A stretch of DNA of 64,000 nucleotides from Streptomyces tirandamycinicus (GTDB taxonomy: Bacteria; Actinomycetota; Actinomycetes; Streptomycetales; Streptomycetaceae): the NCBI RefSeq assembly GCF_003097515.1, contig NZ_CP029188.1:3040501-3104500 (forward strand), given 5' to 3'. Under the pieces are notes generated by a model. The model saw nothing but the letters and a program-made list of their open reading frames with translations, made no database searches and had not been told where the DNA came from. The translations under genes and the position numbers were made by a program. This document shows, piece by piece, positions 15,258 through 28,977 of this stretch (positions are counted from its first letter, which is position 1; each line of letters starts with the position of its first letter).

Positions 15258-16859
15258 TCACATCCTGAAGACGCCGAAGCCGCCGCGCGCGCCTTCGACC
15301 GGGGCCGTGTGGATGGCGGACAGGCACAGGCCGAGGACCGTGCGGGTGTCGCGCGGGTCGATGACGCCGTCGTCGTACAGCCGCCCGGACAGGAACATCG
15401 GCAGCGACTCGGTCTCGATCTGCTGCTCGACCATCGCGCGCAGTCCCGCGTCGGCCTCCTCGTCGTACGGCCGCCCCTTCGCGGCGGCCGAGGCGCGGGC
15501 GACGATCGACAGCACCCCGGCGAGCTGCTGCGGGCCCATCACCGCGGACTTGGCACTGGGCCAGGCGAACAGGAAGCGCGGGTCGTACGCCCGGCCGCAC
15601 ATGCCGTAGTGCCCGGCACCGTACGAGGCGCCCATCAGCACCGACAGATGCGGGACCTTCGAGTTGGCGACCGCGTTGATCATCATGGCGCCGTGCTTGA
15701 TGATGCCGCCCTGCTCGTACTCCCGGCCGACCATGTAGCCGGTGGTGTTGTGCAGGAAGAGCAGCGGGATGTCGCGCTGGTTGGCAAGCTGGATGAACTG
15801 GGCGGCCTTCTGCGACTCGGCGCTGAACAGCACGCCCTGCGCGTTGGCGAGGATGCCCAGCGGGTGCCCGTGGAGCCGCGCCCAGCCGGTGACCAGGCTC
15901 GGCCCGTACAGCGGCTTGAACTCGTCGAAGTCGGAGCCGTCGACGATCCGGGCGATGACCTCGCGGGGGTCGAACGGGGTCTTCAGGTCCTCGGGGACGA
16001 TGCCGAGCAGCTCCTCCTCGTCGTACCGGGGAGGTTCGGCCGCGGCGGCATGGGCGGGGTGCGCCTTGCGGTGGTTGAGACGCGCCACGATCCGGCGGGC
16101 GTGCCGGAGGGCGTCGTACTCGTCCAGGGCGTAGTGGTCGGCCAGTCCGGACGTACGGGCGTGCATCTCGGCGCCGCCGAGGGACTCGTCGTCGCTCTCC
16201 TCGCCGGTGGCCATCTTCACCAGCGGCGGCCCGCCGAGGAAGACCTTCGACCGCTCCTTGATCATGACGGTGTGGTCGGACATGCCGGGGACGTACGCCC
16301 CGCCGGCGGTGGAGTTGCCGAAGACGACCGCGATCGTGGGGATCCCGGCGGCGGACAGCCGGGTGAGGTCGCGGAAGAGCGCCCCGCCCGGAATGAAGAT
16401 CTCCTTCTGGGAGGGGAGGTCCGCGCCGCCGGACTCGACGAGGCTGATCAGCGGCAGCCGGTTGGCGAACGCGATCTCGTTGGCGCGGAGGATCTTCTTC
16501 AGCGTCCAGGGGTTGCTCGCTCCGCCGCGCACGGTGGGGTCGTTGGCGGTGACCAGGCACTCGACGCCCTCGACCGTGCCGATCCCGGTGACCACGGAGG
16601 CGCCGACGGGGTGGTCGCTGCCCCAGGCGGCGAGCGGTGACAGTTCCAGGAACGGGGTGTCGGGATCGAGGAGCAGCTCGATCCGCTCCCGGGCCAGGAG
16701 TTTGCCCCGTCCGCGGTGGCGTGCGGTGTACTTCTCGCCGCCGCCGGCGAGCGCCTTGGCGTGCTCGGCCTCGAGCGCGTCGAGCCGGGCGAGCATGGCC
16801 TCCCGGTGGGCGGCGTGGTCGGCGGACGCACTGTCGAGCGCGCTGGCGAGGACGGTCAC
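15258..16859 (-). CDS. Acyl-CoA carboxylase beta subunit (carboxyltransferase)
   Basis: The 533-residue carboxyltransferase has two crotonase-like halves. The acyl-CoA side shows TANDPTVRGGASNPWTLKK, LVESGGADLPSQKEIFIPGG and VFGNSTAGGAYVPGMSDH. The carboxybiotin side shows LFLHNTTGYMVGREYEQGG, MGASYGAGHYGMCGRAYDP and PSAKSAVMGPQQ. The motif set resembles methylcrotonyl-/geranyl-CoA carboxylases more than propionyl-CoA carboxylases. With the alpha subunit downstream and an AtuA-like gene upstream, it probably carboxylates a branched or isoprenoid enoyl-CoA. This substrate assignment is an inference. Confidence 0.88.
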   Translation of the reverse strand: MTVLASALDSASADHAAHREAMLARLDALEAEHAKALAGGGEKYTARHRGRGKLLARERIELLLDPDTPFLELSPLAAWGSDHPVGASVVTGIGTVEGVECLVTANDPTVRGGASNPWTLKKILRANEIAFANRLPLISLVESGGADLPSQKEIFIPGGALFRDLTRLSAAGIPTIAVVFGNSTAGGAYVPGMSDHTVMIKERSKVFLGGPPLVKMATGEESDDESLGGAEMHARTSGLADHYALDEYDALRHARRIVARLNHRKAHPAHAAAAEPPRYDEEELLGIVPEDLKTPFDPREVIARIVDGSDFDEFKPLYGPSLVTGWARLHGHPLGILANAQGVLFSAESQKAAQFIQLANQRDIPLLFLHNTTGYMVGREYEQGGIIKHGAMMINAVANSKVPHLSVLMGASYGAGHYGMCGRAYDPRFLFAWPSAKSAVMGPQQLAGVLSIVARASAAAKGRPYDEEADAGLRAMVEQQIETESLPMFLSGRLYDDGVIDPRDTRTVLGLCLSAIHTAPVEGARGGFGVFRM

Positions 16860-16872
16860 GGGGTCACCTCCG

Positions 16873-16939
16873 GTGCGGGGTGCGGAGTGCGGTGCAGGGG
16901 GTTGCGCAGTGCGGGGTGCGGAGTGCGGTGCAGGGGGTT
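16873..16939. repeat. 31-bp direct repeat, period 36
   Basis: Two identical 31-bp copies (16873-16903 and 16909-16939) made of GTGCGG-type subunits lie in the 109-bp gap between the AtuA-like gene and the carboxyltransferase gene, just ahead of the GGTGACC ribosome-site region. No gene is present here. Confidence 0.8.
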
Positions 16940-16968
16940 ACGGAGTGCCGTATGCAGTCGGGGCCACG

Positions 16969-18684
16969 TCACAGCAGGCTCTCCGGGATGTCCGTGTGCC
17001 GGGCCCGCAGCCACTCCCCCAGGCCCTTCGCCTGCGGATCGAAGCGGGTCCGGGCGGCGACGCCCTCGCCGAGCAGGCCCACGACGGTGAAGTTCAGCGC
17101 CCGCAGGTTCGGCAGTACATGGCGTACGACGGTCAGCTCCGCCGTCTCCGGCAGGAGTTCACGCAGGCGCTCCACGGTCAGCTCGTGCGCCAGCCAGCGC
17201 CACTCCCGGTCACCGCGGACCCACACCCCGATGTTCGCGTCGCCGCCCTTGTCACCGCTCCGGGCGCCGGCGACCAGGCCGAGGGGCGCGCGGCGGGTCC
17301 TTCCGCCGGCCGGCAGCGGCTCGGGCAGCGGCGGTTCCGGCACGGGCTCCAGGGCGCGGGAGCGCGGGGCGGCCGGGACCGGCAGCCGGCGGCCGTCGTC
17401 GAGCACGGCGGTGTGCGCGACGGACCTCGCGTCCACGTACGCGGCCTCGAACACCCCGTACGGCGCGCCCTTCCCCGGCGGGGCGGTCACATGGAAGCCG
17501 GGGTAGCCGCCGAGGGCGGTCTCGACGGCCGCGCCGCTGACGACCCGGCCGACGGCCTCCGCGTCGTGGTCGCGCACGACCAGCCGCAGCAGCGCGCTCG
17601 CGGTCTCCTCGGTGGCGGCGTCCGGCCGGTCGGTGCGGGCCAGTTCCCAGCGGACCTCCGCGGGGCGGGACCCGGCGCGGGCGAACGCGTCCTCGATCTG
17701 CTCGCGCGCGAGCCTCGCCTTGGCCTCGATGTCGAGCCCGGTCAGCACGAACACGACCTCGTTGCGCCAGCCGCCGAGGCGGTTGAGGCCGGTCTTGAGG
17801 TCCGGGGGCGGCGCCTCGCCGCGCACGCCCGTGATCCGGACCCGGTCCGGGCCGTCCTGGGTGAGCCGTACGGAGTCGAGGCGGGCGGTGACGTCGGGTC
17901 CCGCGTAGCGCGCCCCGCCCGTCTCGTACAGCAGCTGGGCGGTGACCGTCCCGGTGTCCACGAAGCCGCCGGTGCCGGGGTGCTTGGTGATGACACTGCT
18001 GCCGTCGGCGCGGAGTTCGGCGAGAGGGAACCCGGGGCGGCGCAGGTCCCGGCCCGCGTAGCGCCCGTCGGCGAAGAAGCTGTAGTTGCCGCCCGTCGCC
18101 TGGGTGCCGCACTCCAGGACATGGCCGGCGACGACGGCTCCGGCGAGGGCGTCGTGGTCCTCGGGCCCCCAGCCGAAGTGCCACTGGGCGGGCCCGGTGA
18201 CGAGCGCGGCGTCGGTGACCCGGCCGGTGACGACGACGTCGGCGCCGTCCGCGAGGCAGGCGGCGATCCCGCCGCCGCCGAGGTAGGCGTTGGCGGCCAG
18301 CGCGCCGGGGAAGCGGTCGGTGAGGTCGTCGCCCTCGACATGGGCGACGCGCACGGGGACCCCGACCCGGGCGGCGAGTTCGCGCACGGCGTCGGCGAGG
18401 CCGGACGGGTTGAGCCCGCCGGCGTTGGCGACGATCCGCACCCCGCGCTCGTGCGCCAGGCCCAGGCCCTCCTCCAGTTGGCGCAGAAAGGTCCTGGCGT
18501 AGCCCAGGCGCGGGTCCTTCATCCGGTCCCGGCCGAGGATGAGCATGGTCAGTTCGGCCAGGTAGTCCCCGGTGAGGACGTCCAGTTCGCCGCCGGTGAG
18601 CATCTCGCGCACGGCGTCGAAGCGGTCGCCGTAGAAGCCGGAGGCGTTCCCGATCCGCAGCGGCGCGGGTTCCGCGGCGGGCAT
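16969..18684 (-). CDS. AtuA-like protein (DUF1446 plus C-terminal domain)
   Basis: The 571-residue protein begins with IGNASGFYGDRFDAVREML and has DVLTGDYLAELTM, ANAGGLNPSGLADAV and VVVTGRVTDAALVTGP. This is the pattern of the acyclic terpene utilisation family (AtuA, DUF1446). A C-terminal AtuA-associated domain follows (LVAGARSGDKGGDANIGVW; HVLPNLRALNFTVVGLLGEG). The biochemical activity of the family is not firmly known. In pseudomonads it is encoded with geranyl-CoA carboxylase, and here it sits directly upstream of carboxylase genes, which points to catabolism of branched or terpenoid CoA esters. It is 3 bp downstream of the TIGR03084 gene. Confidence 0.87.
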   Translation of the reverse strand: MPAAEPAPLRIGNASGFYGDRFDAVREMLTGGELDVLTGDYLAELTMLILGRDRMKDPRLGYARTFLRQLEEGLGLAHERGVRIVANAGGLNPSGLADAVRELAARVGVPVRVAHVEGDDLTDRFPGALAANAYLGGGGIAACLADGADVVVTGRVTDAALVTGPAQWHFGWGPEDHDALAGAVVAGHVLECGTQATGGNYSFFADGRYAGRDLRRPGFPLAELRADGSSVITKHPGTGGFVDTGTVTAQLLYETGGARYAGPDVTARLDSVRLTQDGPDRVRITGVRGEAPPPDLKTGLNRLGGWRNEVVFVLTGLDIEAKARLAREQIEDAFARAGSRPAEVRWELARTDRPDAATEETASALLRLVVRDHDAEAVGRVVSGAAVETALGGYPGFHVTAPPGKGAPYGVFEAAYVDARSVAHTAVLDDGRRLPVPAAPRSRALEPVPEPPLPEPLPAGGRTRRAPLGLVAGARSGDKGGDANIGVWVRGDREWRWLAHELTVERLRELLPETAELTVVRHVLPNLRALNFTVVGLLGEGVAARTRFDPQAKGLGEWLRARHTDIPESLL

Positions 18685-18687
18685 CGG

Positions 18688-19500
18688 TCAGGCCCCCTTG
18701 GGGGCGCGGCCGGTGCCCGCGGGGCCGGCGAAGGCCTGGGCGATGTCCAGCCAGCGGTCGGCGTCGGCGCCCTCCGCGCGGACCGCGAGATCGTCCCGGT
18801 GCGCGCGCTGGGTCACCAGCAGGCAGAAGTCCAGCGCGGGGCCGGTCACGCTCCCGCCACCCTCGGTACGGGGCTCACCGGCGGGGCTCTCGGGCCCCCA
18901 GGTCCACAGCTCCCCGCCGGGCCCGGTCAGCTCCACCCGGAACTCCTCCTTCGGCGCCTCGAGCCCGCGCACGAGGTAGGCGTAGTCACGGGCCCGTACG
19001 CCGATGTGCGCGACGTGCCGCAGCCGGGCGGTCGGCTCCCGTACGACACCGAGCGCGTCGGCGACGTCCTGGCCGTGCGCCCAGGTCTCCATCAGCCGGG
19101 CGGTGGCCATCGACCTGGCGCTCATCGGCGGCCCGTACCAGGGGAAGCGGGCGCCGGGGGGCGCGTCTTGCAGGGTCCGGCGGAGCCGTTCGCGGCCGGT
19201 GCGCCAGTGGGCGAGCAGTGCGGCGGGCGGCTGCCGGAGACCGGCCTCGGCGGCCCGGTCGACGAAGGTGTCCGGCTCGGCGATCGCCTTCTCGACCTCG
19301 CGGGCGAAGGCGCCCGGGCTGGTGGCGGCGAGCAGCGCGACCTCGTCGGTCCAGGCGAGGTGGGCGATCTGATGGGCGACGGTCCAGCCGGCAGCGGGGG
19401 TCGCCGTTGCCCACTGCTCGTCGCTCAACCCGGCCACGAGCCGGTCGAGTTCGTCGCTCTCTGCGCGCAGGTCGTCGATGACGGCCGCGGGGTCGGACAC
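18688..19500 (-). CDS. TIGR03084 / maleylpyruvate-isomerase-fold protein, first gene of the acyl-CoA operon
   Basis: The 270-residue DinB-like helical protein has LRAESDELDRLVAGLSDEQW, GWTVAHQIAHLAWTDEVALL and METWAHGQDVADALGV. These histidines form the metal site of the MDMPI/DinB fold. As I recall, Streptomyces members are annotated TIGR03084, function unknown, and usually lie beside AtuA-type genes. The GTG at 19500 has GGAGGGA 7 nt upstream. The promoter region, with a palindrome, lies 60 bp upstream. Confidence 0.82.
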   Translation of the reverse strand: MSDPAAVIDDLRAESDELDRLVAGLSDEQWATATPAAGWTVAHQIAHLAWTDEVALLAATSPGAFAREVEKAIAEPDTFVDRAAEAGLRQPPAALLAHWRTGRERLRRTLQDAPPGARFPWYGPPMSARSMATARLMETWAHGQDVADALGVVREPTARLRHVAHIGVRARDYAYLVRGLEAPKEEFRVELTGPGGELWTWGPESPAGEPRTEGGGSVTGPALDFCLLVTQRAHRDDLAVRAEGADADRWLDIAQAFAGPAGTGRAPKGA

Positions 19501-19559
19501 GGGGCGCTCCCTCCGGGACACGGCGTGGTGCCCCGGAGCATGGCAGCGGACGATGAAAC

Positions 19560-19577
19560 AAGCAAGCGTGCTTGCTT
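19560..19577. promoter_or_regulatory. 18-bp palindrome AAGCAAGC-GT-GCTTGCTT, candidate TetR operator
   Basis: The arms AAGCAAGC and GCTTGCTT are exact reverse complements around GT. The site lies 60 bp upstream of the operon's first start codon in one of the few AT-richer spots. CAAGC-GCTTG half-sites are known for TetR regulators of acyl-CoA genes in actinobacteria. The TetR protein encoded by the last gene of the same operon is the natural candidate. Confidence 0.65.
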
Positions 19578-19582
19578 TACTT

Positions 19583-19662
19583 TCCCGGGCGGTCCCGGGC
19601 GGTCCCGGGCGGTCCCGGGCGGTCCCGGGCGGTCCCGGGCGGTCCCGGGCGGTCCCGGGGCG
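19583..19662. repeat. 10-bp tandem array (TCCCGGGCGG)n
   Basis: Seven perfect copies of a 10-bp unit and an eighth with one extra G follow the operator palindrome directly. The period nearly equals one DNA helical turn, and each unit contains the palindrome CCCGGG, so all would face the same side of the helix. It ends about 15 bp before the 3' end of the DMT transporter gene. Confidence 0.9.
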
Positions 19663-19676
19663 GTCTCGGCCCGTCC

Positions 19677-20657
19677 TCACGCCGTACGGCCGCCCGCCCC
19701 CGCCTGGGTGCGCACCGCGCCCATGCTCGCCGCGACGACCAGGGCGATCGCCAGCGCGTCGGCCGCCGCCAGCGCCTGGTGCAGCACCAGGAACCCGGCG
19801 GTCGCGGCGATGGCCGGTTCCAGGCTCATCAGCACCGCGAAGGTGGGCGCGGGCAGCCGCCGCAGGGCGAGGAGCTCCAGCGTGTACGGCAGCACGGACG
19901 ACATCAGCGCGACCAGGAGGCCCAGCCCGATGGTGGACGGGACGAGCAGCTTGCCGCCCGCCTCGGCTATACCGAACGGCAGACTGAGGACGGCGCCGAC
20001 CGCCATCGCCAGGGCCAGCCCGTCGGCCTGCGGAAAGCGCCGGCCGGTGCGGGCGCTGAAGACGATGTACGCCGCCCACATCGCGCCGGCCCCGAGGGCG
20101 AACGCGGCGCCGACCGGATCGAGCCGGTCGAAGCCCCCGCCGCTGAGGAGAACGACGCCGCCGAGCGCGAGGCCCGCCCAGACGAGGTTGACCAGCCGCC
20201 GGGAGACGATCACGGAGAGCGCCAGCGGGCCGAGCACCTCGAGGGTCACCGCCGCGCCCAGCGGAATACGGTCGACGGCCTGGTAGAAGAGCATGTTCAT
20301 CCCGGCCATCGCCGCGCCGAAGGCGACGACCGTCCCCCAGCTGTCGCGGGAGTGGCCGCGGAGCCGGGGCCGGCAGACCAGCAGGAGTACGACGGCGGCG
20401 AGCACCAGCCGGAGCGTGACGACGCCGAGCGCTCCCGCGCGGGGCATCAGCAGCACGGCCACGGCGGCGCCGAACTGCACGGAGAGCCCGCCGGCGACGA
20501 CGAGCGCGACCGGTCCGAGCGAGCCGCGTCCGCGCCGCGCGCCGGGCCTCAGTTCACCGGCGGCCTCCGGGAGGGCGACCGTGGCGGCGGCCACCCGCTC
20601 CGCGCCCTCGCAGCCGCCGTCGCCTGGGGTCGCATCTGCGTCACGGAGCCTGCTCAC
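19677..20657 (-). CDS. EamA/RhtA-type DMT-family exporter
   Basis: The 326-residue membrane protein has about ten hydrophobic segments in two EamA halves. LGAAVTLEVLGPLALSV and ALMSSVLPYTLELLALRRLP are features of the RhtA (threonine/homoserine exporter) branch. The GTG at 20657 is preferred because AAGGTGG lies 6-12 nt upstream; an ATG at 20696 lacks this. The first 45 residues are soluble and Ala/Gly-rich. It is divergent from a LysR regulator across 142 bp, which suggests that regulator controls it. The substrate is unknown. Confidence 0.85.
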   Translation of the reverse strand: MSRLRDADATPGDGGCEGAERVAAATVALPEAAGELRPGARRGRGSLGPVALVVAGGLSVQFGAAVAVLLMPRAGALGVVTLRLVLAAVVLLLVCRPRLRGHSRDSWGTVVAFGAAMAGMNMLFYQAVDRIPLGAAVTLEVLGPLALSVIVSRRLVNLVWAGLALGGVVLLSGGGFDRLDPVGAAFALGAGAMWAAYIVFSARTGRRFPQADGLALAMAVGAVLSLPFGIAEAGGKLLVPSTIGLGLLVALMSSVLPYTLELLALRRLPAPTFAVLMSLEPAIAATAGFLVLHQALAAADALAIALVVAASMGAVRTQAGAGGRTA

Positions 20658-20799
20658 CGATCCACCTTCGTCCACTCGAATGAACCCACGATTCAAAATA
20701 GTGTACTGGGTGCACCCGGTCCACCGCGTTCCCCTTCACGCTACGGAACCCCGCGCCGCCCGTGAAATGCTTATTGGGCTGCGGTTATGCTCCGCACGC
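20658..20799. promoter_or_regulatory. Divergent promoter region of exporter and lysR
   Basis: The segment near 20690-20710 (ATTCAAAATAGTGTAC) is the most AT-rich stretch for kilobases and on the minus strand reads GTACACTATTTTGAAT, good for a -10. On the plus strand TATGCT (20786-20791) lies 8 nt before the lysR ATG. LysR regulators usually bind such shared regions at T-N11-A sites, but I cannot single one out. Confidence 0.5.
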
Positions 20800-21657
20800 A
20801 TGAGCATCGAGCTGCGTCACCTCCGCTGCTTCCTCGCCATCGCGGAGGAGCGGAGCCTGACCCGCGCCGCCACCGCGCTGCACCTCACCCAGCCGGCCGT
20901 CTCCCGCACGCTCGCCGCGCTGGAACGCCACCTCGGCGTGCGGCTCGTCGACCGTTCCACCCACCACCTGCACCTCACCGCCGAAGGCCGGGCGTTCCGC
21001 GAGAAGGCCGCCGCGGCGGTGGCCGCGTTCGACGACGCCCTCGACCCCGCACGGCTGCACCACCGGCCCCTGCGCCTCGGGCACGCCTGGTCCGCCCTCG
21101 GCGCGTTCACCACGCCCCTGCTGCGGCGCTGGCAGCAGGAACACCCGGACACCCCGCTGGAACTCCTCCGCATCGACGACCGCACGGCGGGCCTGGCGCG
21201 CGGCGAGGTGGACGCGGCCGTACTGCGCGGCACGGTCGACACCCCCGGCCTGGTGACGGCGCTGCTGTTCACCGAACCCCGGGTCGCCGCGGTCACCTCC
21301 GACGGGCCGCTCGCCGGCCGCGCGTCGCTGACGCTCGCCGATCTCGCCGCCGTCCCGGTCGTCCTCAACACCGTCTCCGGGCTGACGACGCTCGACCTCT
21401 GGCCCGCCGGGTCGAGGCCGGTGACCACGCTGACCGTCGGCAACACCGACGACTGGCTGACGGCGATCGCCGCGGGCCGCGGCGCCGGAGCCTCCGCGGC
21501 GTCGACGGCTCAGATGCACCCCCACCCGGGAGTCACCTACCGCCCGCTCACCGACGCGCCCCCGGTCCCGGTGTTCCTCGCCTGGCGCGCCGGCGCACCG
21601 CACCCGGAAGTCGGAGCACTGGTGGCGCTGGCGCGCGAACTGGGCGCCGAGGGCTGA
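20800..21657 (+). CDS. LysR-family transcriptional regulator
   Basis: The 285-residue protein has an N-terminal LysR HTH (MSIELRHLRCFLAIAEERSLTRAAT read in two parts, then LTQPAVSRTLAALERHLGV). A periplasmic-binding-like effector domain with LRLGHAWSALG and LARGEVDAAVLRG follows. The ATG at 20800 gives the typical N-terminus. A -10-like TATGCT stands 8 nt upstream, so the message may be leaderless. It is divergent from the EamA exporter, the likely target. Confidence 0.9.
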   Translation: MSIELRHLRCFLAIAEERSLTRAATALHLTQPAVSRTLAALERHLGVRLVDRSTHHLHLTAEGRAFREKAAAAVAAFDDALDPARLHHRPLRLGHAWSALGAFTTPLLRRWQQEHPDTPLELLRIDDRTAGLARGEVDAAVLRGTVDTPGLVTALLFTEPRVAAVTSDGPLAGRASLTLADLAAVPVVLNTVSGLTTLDLWPAGSRPVTTLTVGNTDDWLTAIAAGRGAGASAASTAQMHPHPGVTYRPLTDAPPVPVFLAWRAGAPHPEVGALVALARELGAEG

Positions 21658-21917
21658 GACAAGCGGCACGGCGAGGCGAGCAGGACCGCCGACGGCCCCC
21701 GGGCCGGGGAACTCACCGCCCCCGGCCTCCGGACGGACTCCCCCCGGGCGCGCCCCCGTTGCCGAGAACCGGAACCGCCGAGCCGAACGCGCCCCGACGC
21801 AGCTCGACATGGCCTTATATGATCCAACATGGCCCGATGCGGCCTGGCATCGACCGACGCGGCCCACCCTTTCCCGACCCGGTCCGATATGGCCTGACTC
21901 GGCTCTAGCATGGGCCG

Positions 21918-22760
21918 ATGCGGCACCCCCGTCCTCGCCCCCGCCCCTGCCCCCGGCTGATCGCGACCGATCTGGACGGCACGCTGCTGCGCCGCGACGG
22001 CACCGTGTCGGAACGCACCCTGCGCGCCCTGCGGACGGCCGTCGAGGGCGGGGCCGACATCGTCTTCGTCACCGCCCGGCCGCCGCGCTACGTGGACGCC
22101 CTGGCCGCGGCGACCGGACTCGCCGGCACGGCGGTGTGCAGCAACGGCGCCCAGGTGTACGACGTGGGGGCGCGTACGGTCGTCCGGTCCCGGGCCCTGG
22201 TGCCGGCCACCGCCCGCAGGGTGGCGACCGTCCTCGCCGAAGCCGCGCCGGGGCTGGGGTTCGCCGTGGAGACGGGCCTGAAGGTGCTGTACGAACCGAC
22301 GTACCTGCTGCGCTTCAGCGGCGGCCTCGCCGCGGAGTCCCCCGTGGCATCGCTGGGCGACCTCTGGCTGCTGGACGTCCCCATCGTCAAACTGCTCGCC
22401 CACTCCCACCGGTTCGACGCGGACGTACTCGTCGCACTGGCGGAGGAGGCGGTGGGCGGGGAGGCGCAGTTCACCCACTCGGGCGGGCGCGGCCTGCTGG
22501 AGATCAGCGCGCGGGGCGTCACCAAGGCCGCCGCGCTGTCCGCGCTCTGCGCGGAACGGGGCATCACCGCGCGGGAGGTGGTGGCGTTCGGCGACATGCC
22601 GAACGACCTGGCGATCCTGCGCTGGGCGGGCAGCGGCTACGCGATGGGCAACGCGCACCCCTCGGTACTCGCCGCGATCCCGGGGCGAACCGCGTCCAAC
22701 GAGGAGGACGGTGTGGCCCGGGTTCTGGAGCGCCTCTTCGACGAAGCCCGACCCCGGTGA
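21918..22760 (+). CDS. Cof-type HAD-IIB hydrolase
   Basis: The 280-residue HAD phosphatase has motif I ATDLDGTLL, motif II VTARP, the catalytic-lysine region RGVTKAAAL and motif III AFGDMPNDLAIL, which with its C2B cap places it in the Cof/YbjI group acting on sugar phosphates or flavin precursors. It starts with an Arg/Pro repeat (RHPRPRPRPCPR). TAGCAT at 21906-21911 is 6 nt before the ATG and no ribosome site is visible, so translation is probably leaderless. The 260 bp upstream contain short imperfect repeats of ACATGGCC/GATATGGCCT but no gene. Confidence 0.88.
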   Translation: MRHPRPRPRPCPRLIATDLDGTLLRRDGTVSERTLRALRTAVEGGADIVFVTARPPRYVDALAAATGLAGTAVCSNGAQVYDVGARTVVRSRALVPATARRVATVLAEAAPGLGFAVETGLKVLYEPTYLLRFSGGLAAESPVASLGDLWLLDVPIVKLLAHSHRFDADVLVALAEEAVGGEAQFTHSGGRGLLEISARGVTKAAALSALCAERGITAREVVAFGDMPNDLAILRWAGSGYAMGNAHPSVLAAIPGRTASNEEDGVARVLERLFDEARPR

Positions 22761-22872
22761 GCCACGGCTGACGTCCCCGCCCCGGCCCCGGCGAGCTCGA
22801 CGGCGGGACGAGTCGTACACGGCAGCCTGGGACCGGGCACGGCGTCCGTGCGCCGGCTACAGGCTCTCCGCC

Positions 22873-27878
<5,006 letters not shown>

Positions 27879-28233
27879 ACCGAGCGTCGTGAGCACCGCC
27901 GCGCGGCCGGCCGCGCGGCGGCGGTACGCGGTGCCACGTGGCGGGCGTACGCGGTGCCACGTGGCGGGCGTACGGGGTGCCGCGGTGGCGGACGTGCGGC
28001 GCGTCGCGCCGGCGCGGAGGTGACCAGGGGGCTCGACGGCGAAGGCGCGCCGCGCCCCGACCGCGGAGGTGCGCCACGCACCGGCGACGTGCCCGTGCCG
28101 CGGCCGCGTGGTGGATGGTCCGCCTCAGAGATTCGTTTGGGCGGACCAAGCCGGGGCATGGCTGCTCAGCCACGCGGGTGACCAGGCAGACCGAAGCGGG
28201 AAGACGAGGCCGCCTGCGGGTAGCGCCGCAGGC
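27879..28233. repeat. Intergenic region with 23-bp tandem repeat
   Basis: Units of 23 bp (GTACGCGGTGCCACGTGGCG plus GGC) occupy 27924-27946 and 27947-27969 exactly, with a diverged third at 27970-27992. The rest, to 28233, has no convincing gene. GCCTGCGGG/ GCCGCAGGC at 28211-28233 forms a stem directly ahead of the next start codon. Confidence 0.75.
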
Positions 28234-28977
28234 ATGACAGACAGCCATGATTCCGCGCAGGGAGGTGGCCCCAAACACGGACGCCATTCGTCGGACAGCT
28301 CCCTGGGCGCATGGGCAGCCGTGCGCCATTGGTCTGCCATCGGCGCAATCGCGGGCCTGTGCTTCTTCGGCCTCCTCGCAGTAATGTATGACGAGTTCTA
28401 CAGGGAATTCGGCATTACTTCGGCGGATGTCGCACTTTCCTATTCGGACACTTTGGCGCATTCATGGGGCTTCGTTATCACGGTTGCCGTCGCGCTGACC
28501 ATCGGCGTCTCCCTGATCCTTTGGGCATGGCAGCAGATCATTAAGCGAAAACACGGGAGGGACTGCAAGATCGGTCAACTGCCGGCCCCTGCCTACCTCA
28601 CCGCACTGGCTGCGATCTTCGCAATCTTCATCTGTGCCGGACTTGTCGGCGAGCACTTCATGGAGGCGGCCGGCAGGCGTGGCGCGGCAGGCCAACCCGT
28701 CTCAGGCCTGCGACTAGGGCTCGTGTTCTTCGACGTTCGAGCGCAGCCGGTCACAGAAATCTCGTCTGTTGCAGAGAGTCCCGTCACGATCCCGACACGA
28801 GGACTTACGTTCCTAGGAAAGAGCGGCCGCTCCTTCGTTCTCTATTGCACAGCCGACGACCAGATCTTGAGAATCTCCATGGAGCGGTTCACGCTCCGCA
28901 CATCCCCCCATCAGGGGTTGAAGGAATCAGAGTCCAGGGACTGCGGAACGGCGGCCACGCGGAGCCCGCCCCGGTGA
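28234..28977 (+). CDS. Hypothetical membrane protein of atypical composition
   Basis: The 247-residue protein has three clear hydrophobic segments (about 32-52, 73-97 and 116-138), a short Ser/His-rich N-terminus and a long C-terminal part (about 140-247) that would sit on one side of the membrane. The gene is visibly lower in GC than its surroundings, with many A/T third positions (for example GTAATGTATGACGAGTTC near 28380). Most genes here have almost none. I recognise no family. No ribosome site is obvious; the ATG follows a GC-rich stem. It is probably horizontally acquired. Confidence 0.65.
   Translation: MTDSHDSAQGGGPKHGRHSSDSSLGAWAAVRHWSAIGAIAGLCFFGLLAVMYDEFYREFGITSADVALSYSDTLAHSWGFVITVAVALTIGVSLILWAWQQIIKRKHGRDCKIGQLPAPAYLTALAAIFAIFICAGLVGEHFMEAAGRRGAAGQPVSGLRLGLVFFDVRAQPVTEISSVAESPVTIPTRGLTFLGKSGRSFVLYCTADDQILRISMERFTLRTSPHQGLKESESRDCGTAATRSPPR

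Noticed and set aside
16207..20286. 1359-codon open frame on the plus strand
   Set aside because: Antisense to the carboxyltransferase, AtuA and TIGR03084 genes, whose family motifs are exact; the frame is a composition artefact.
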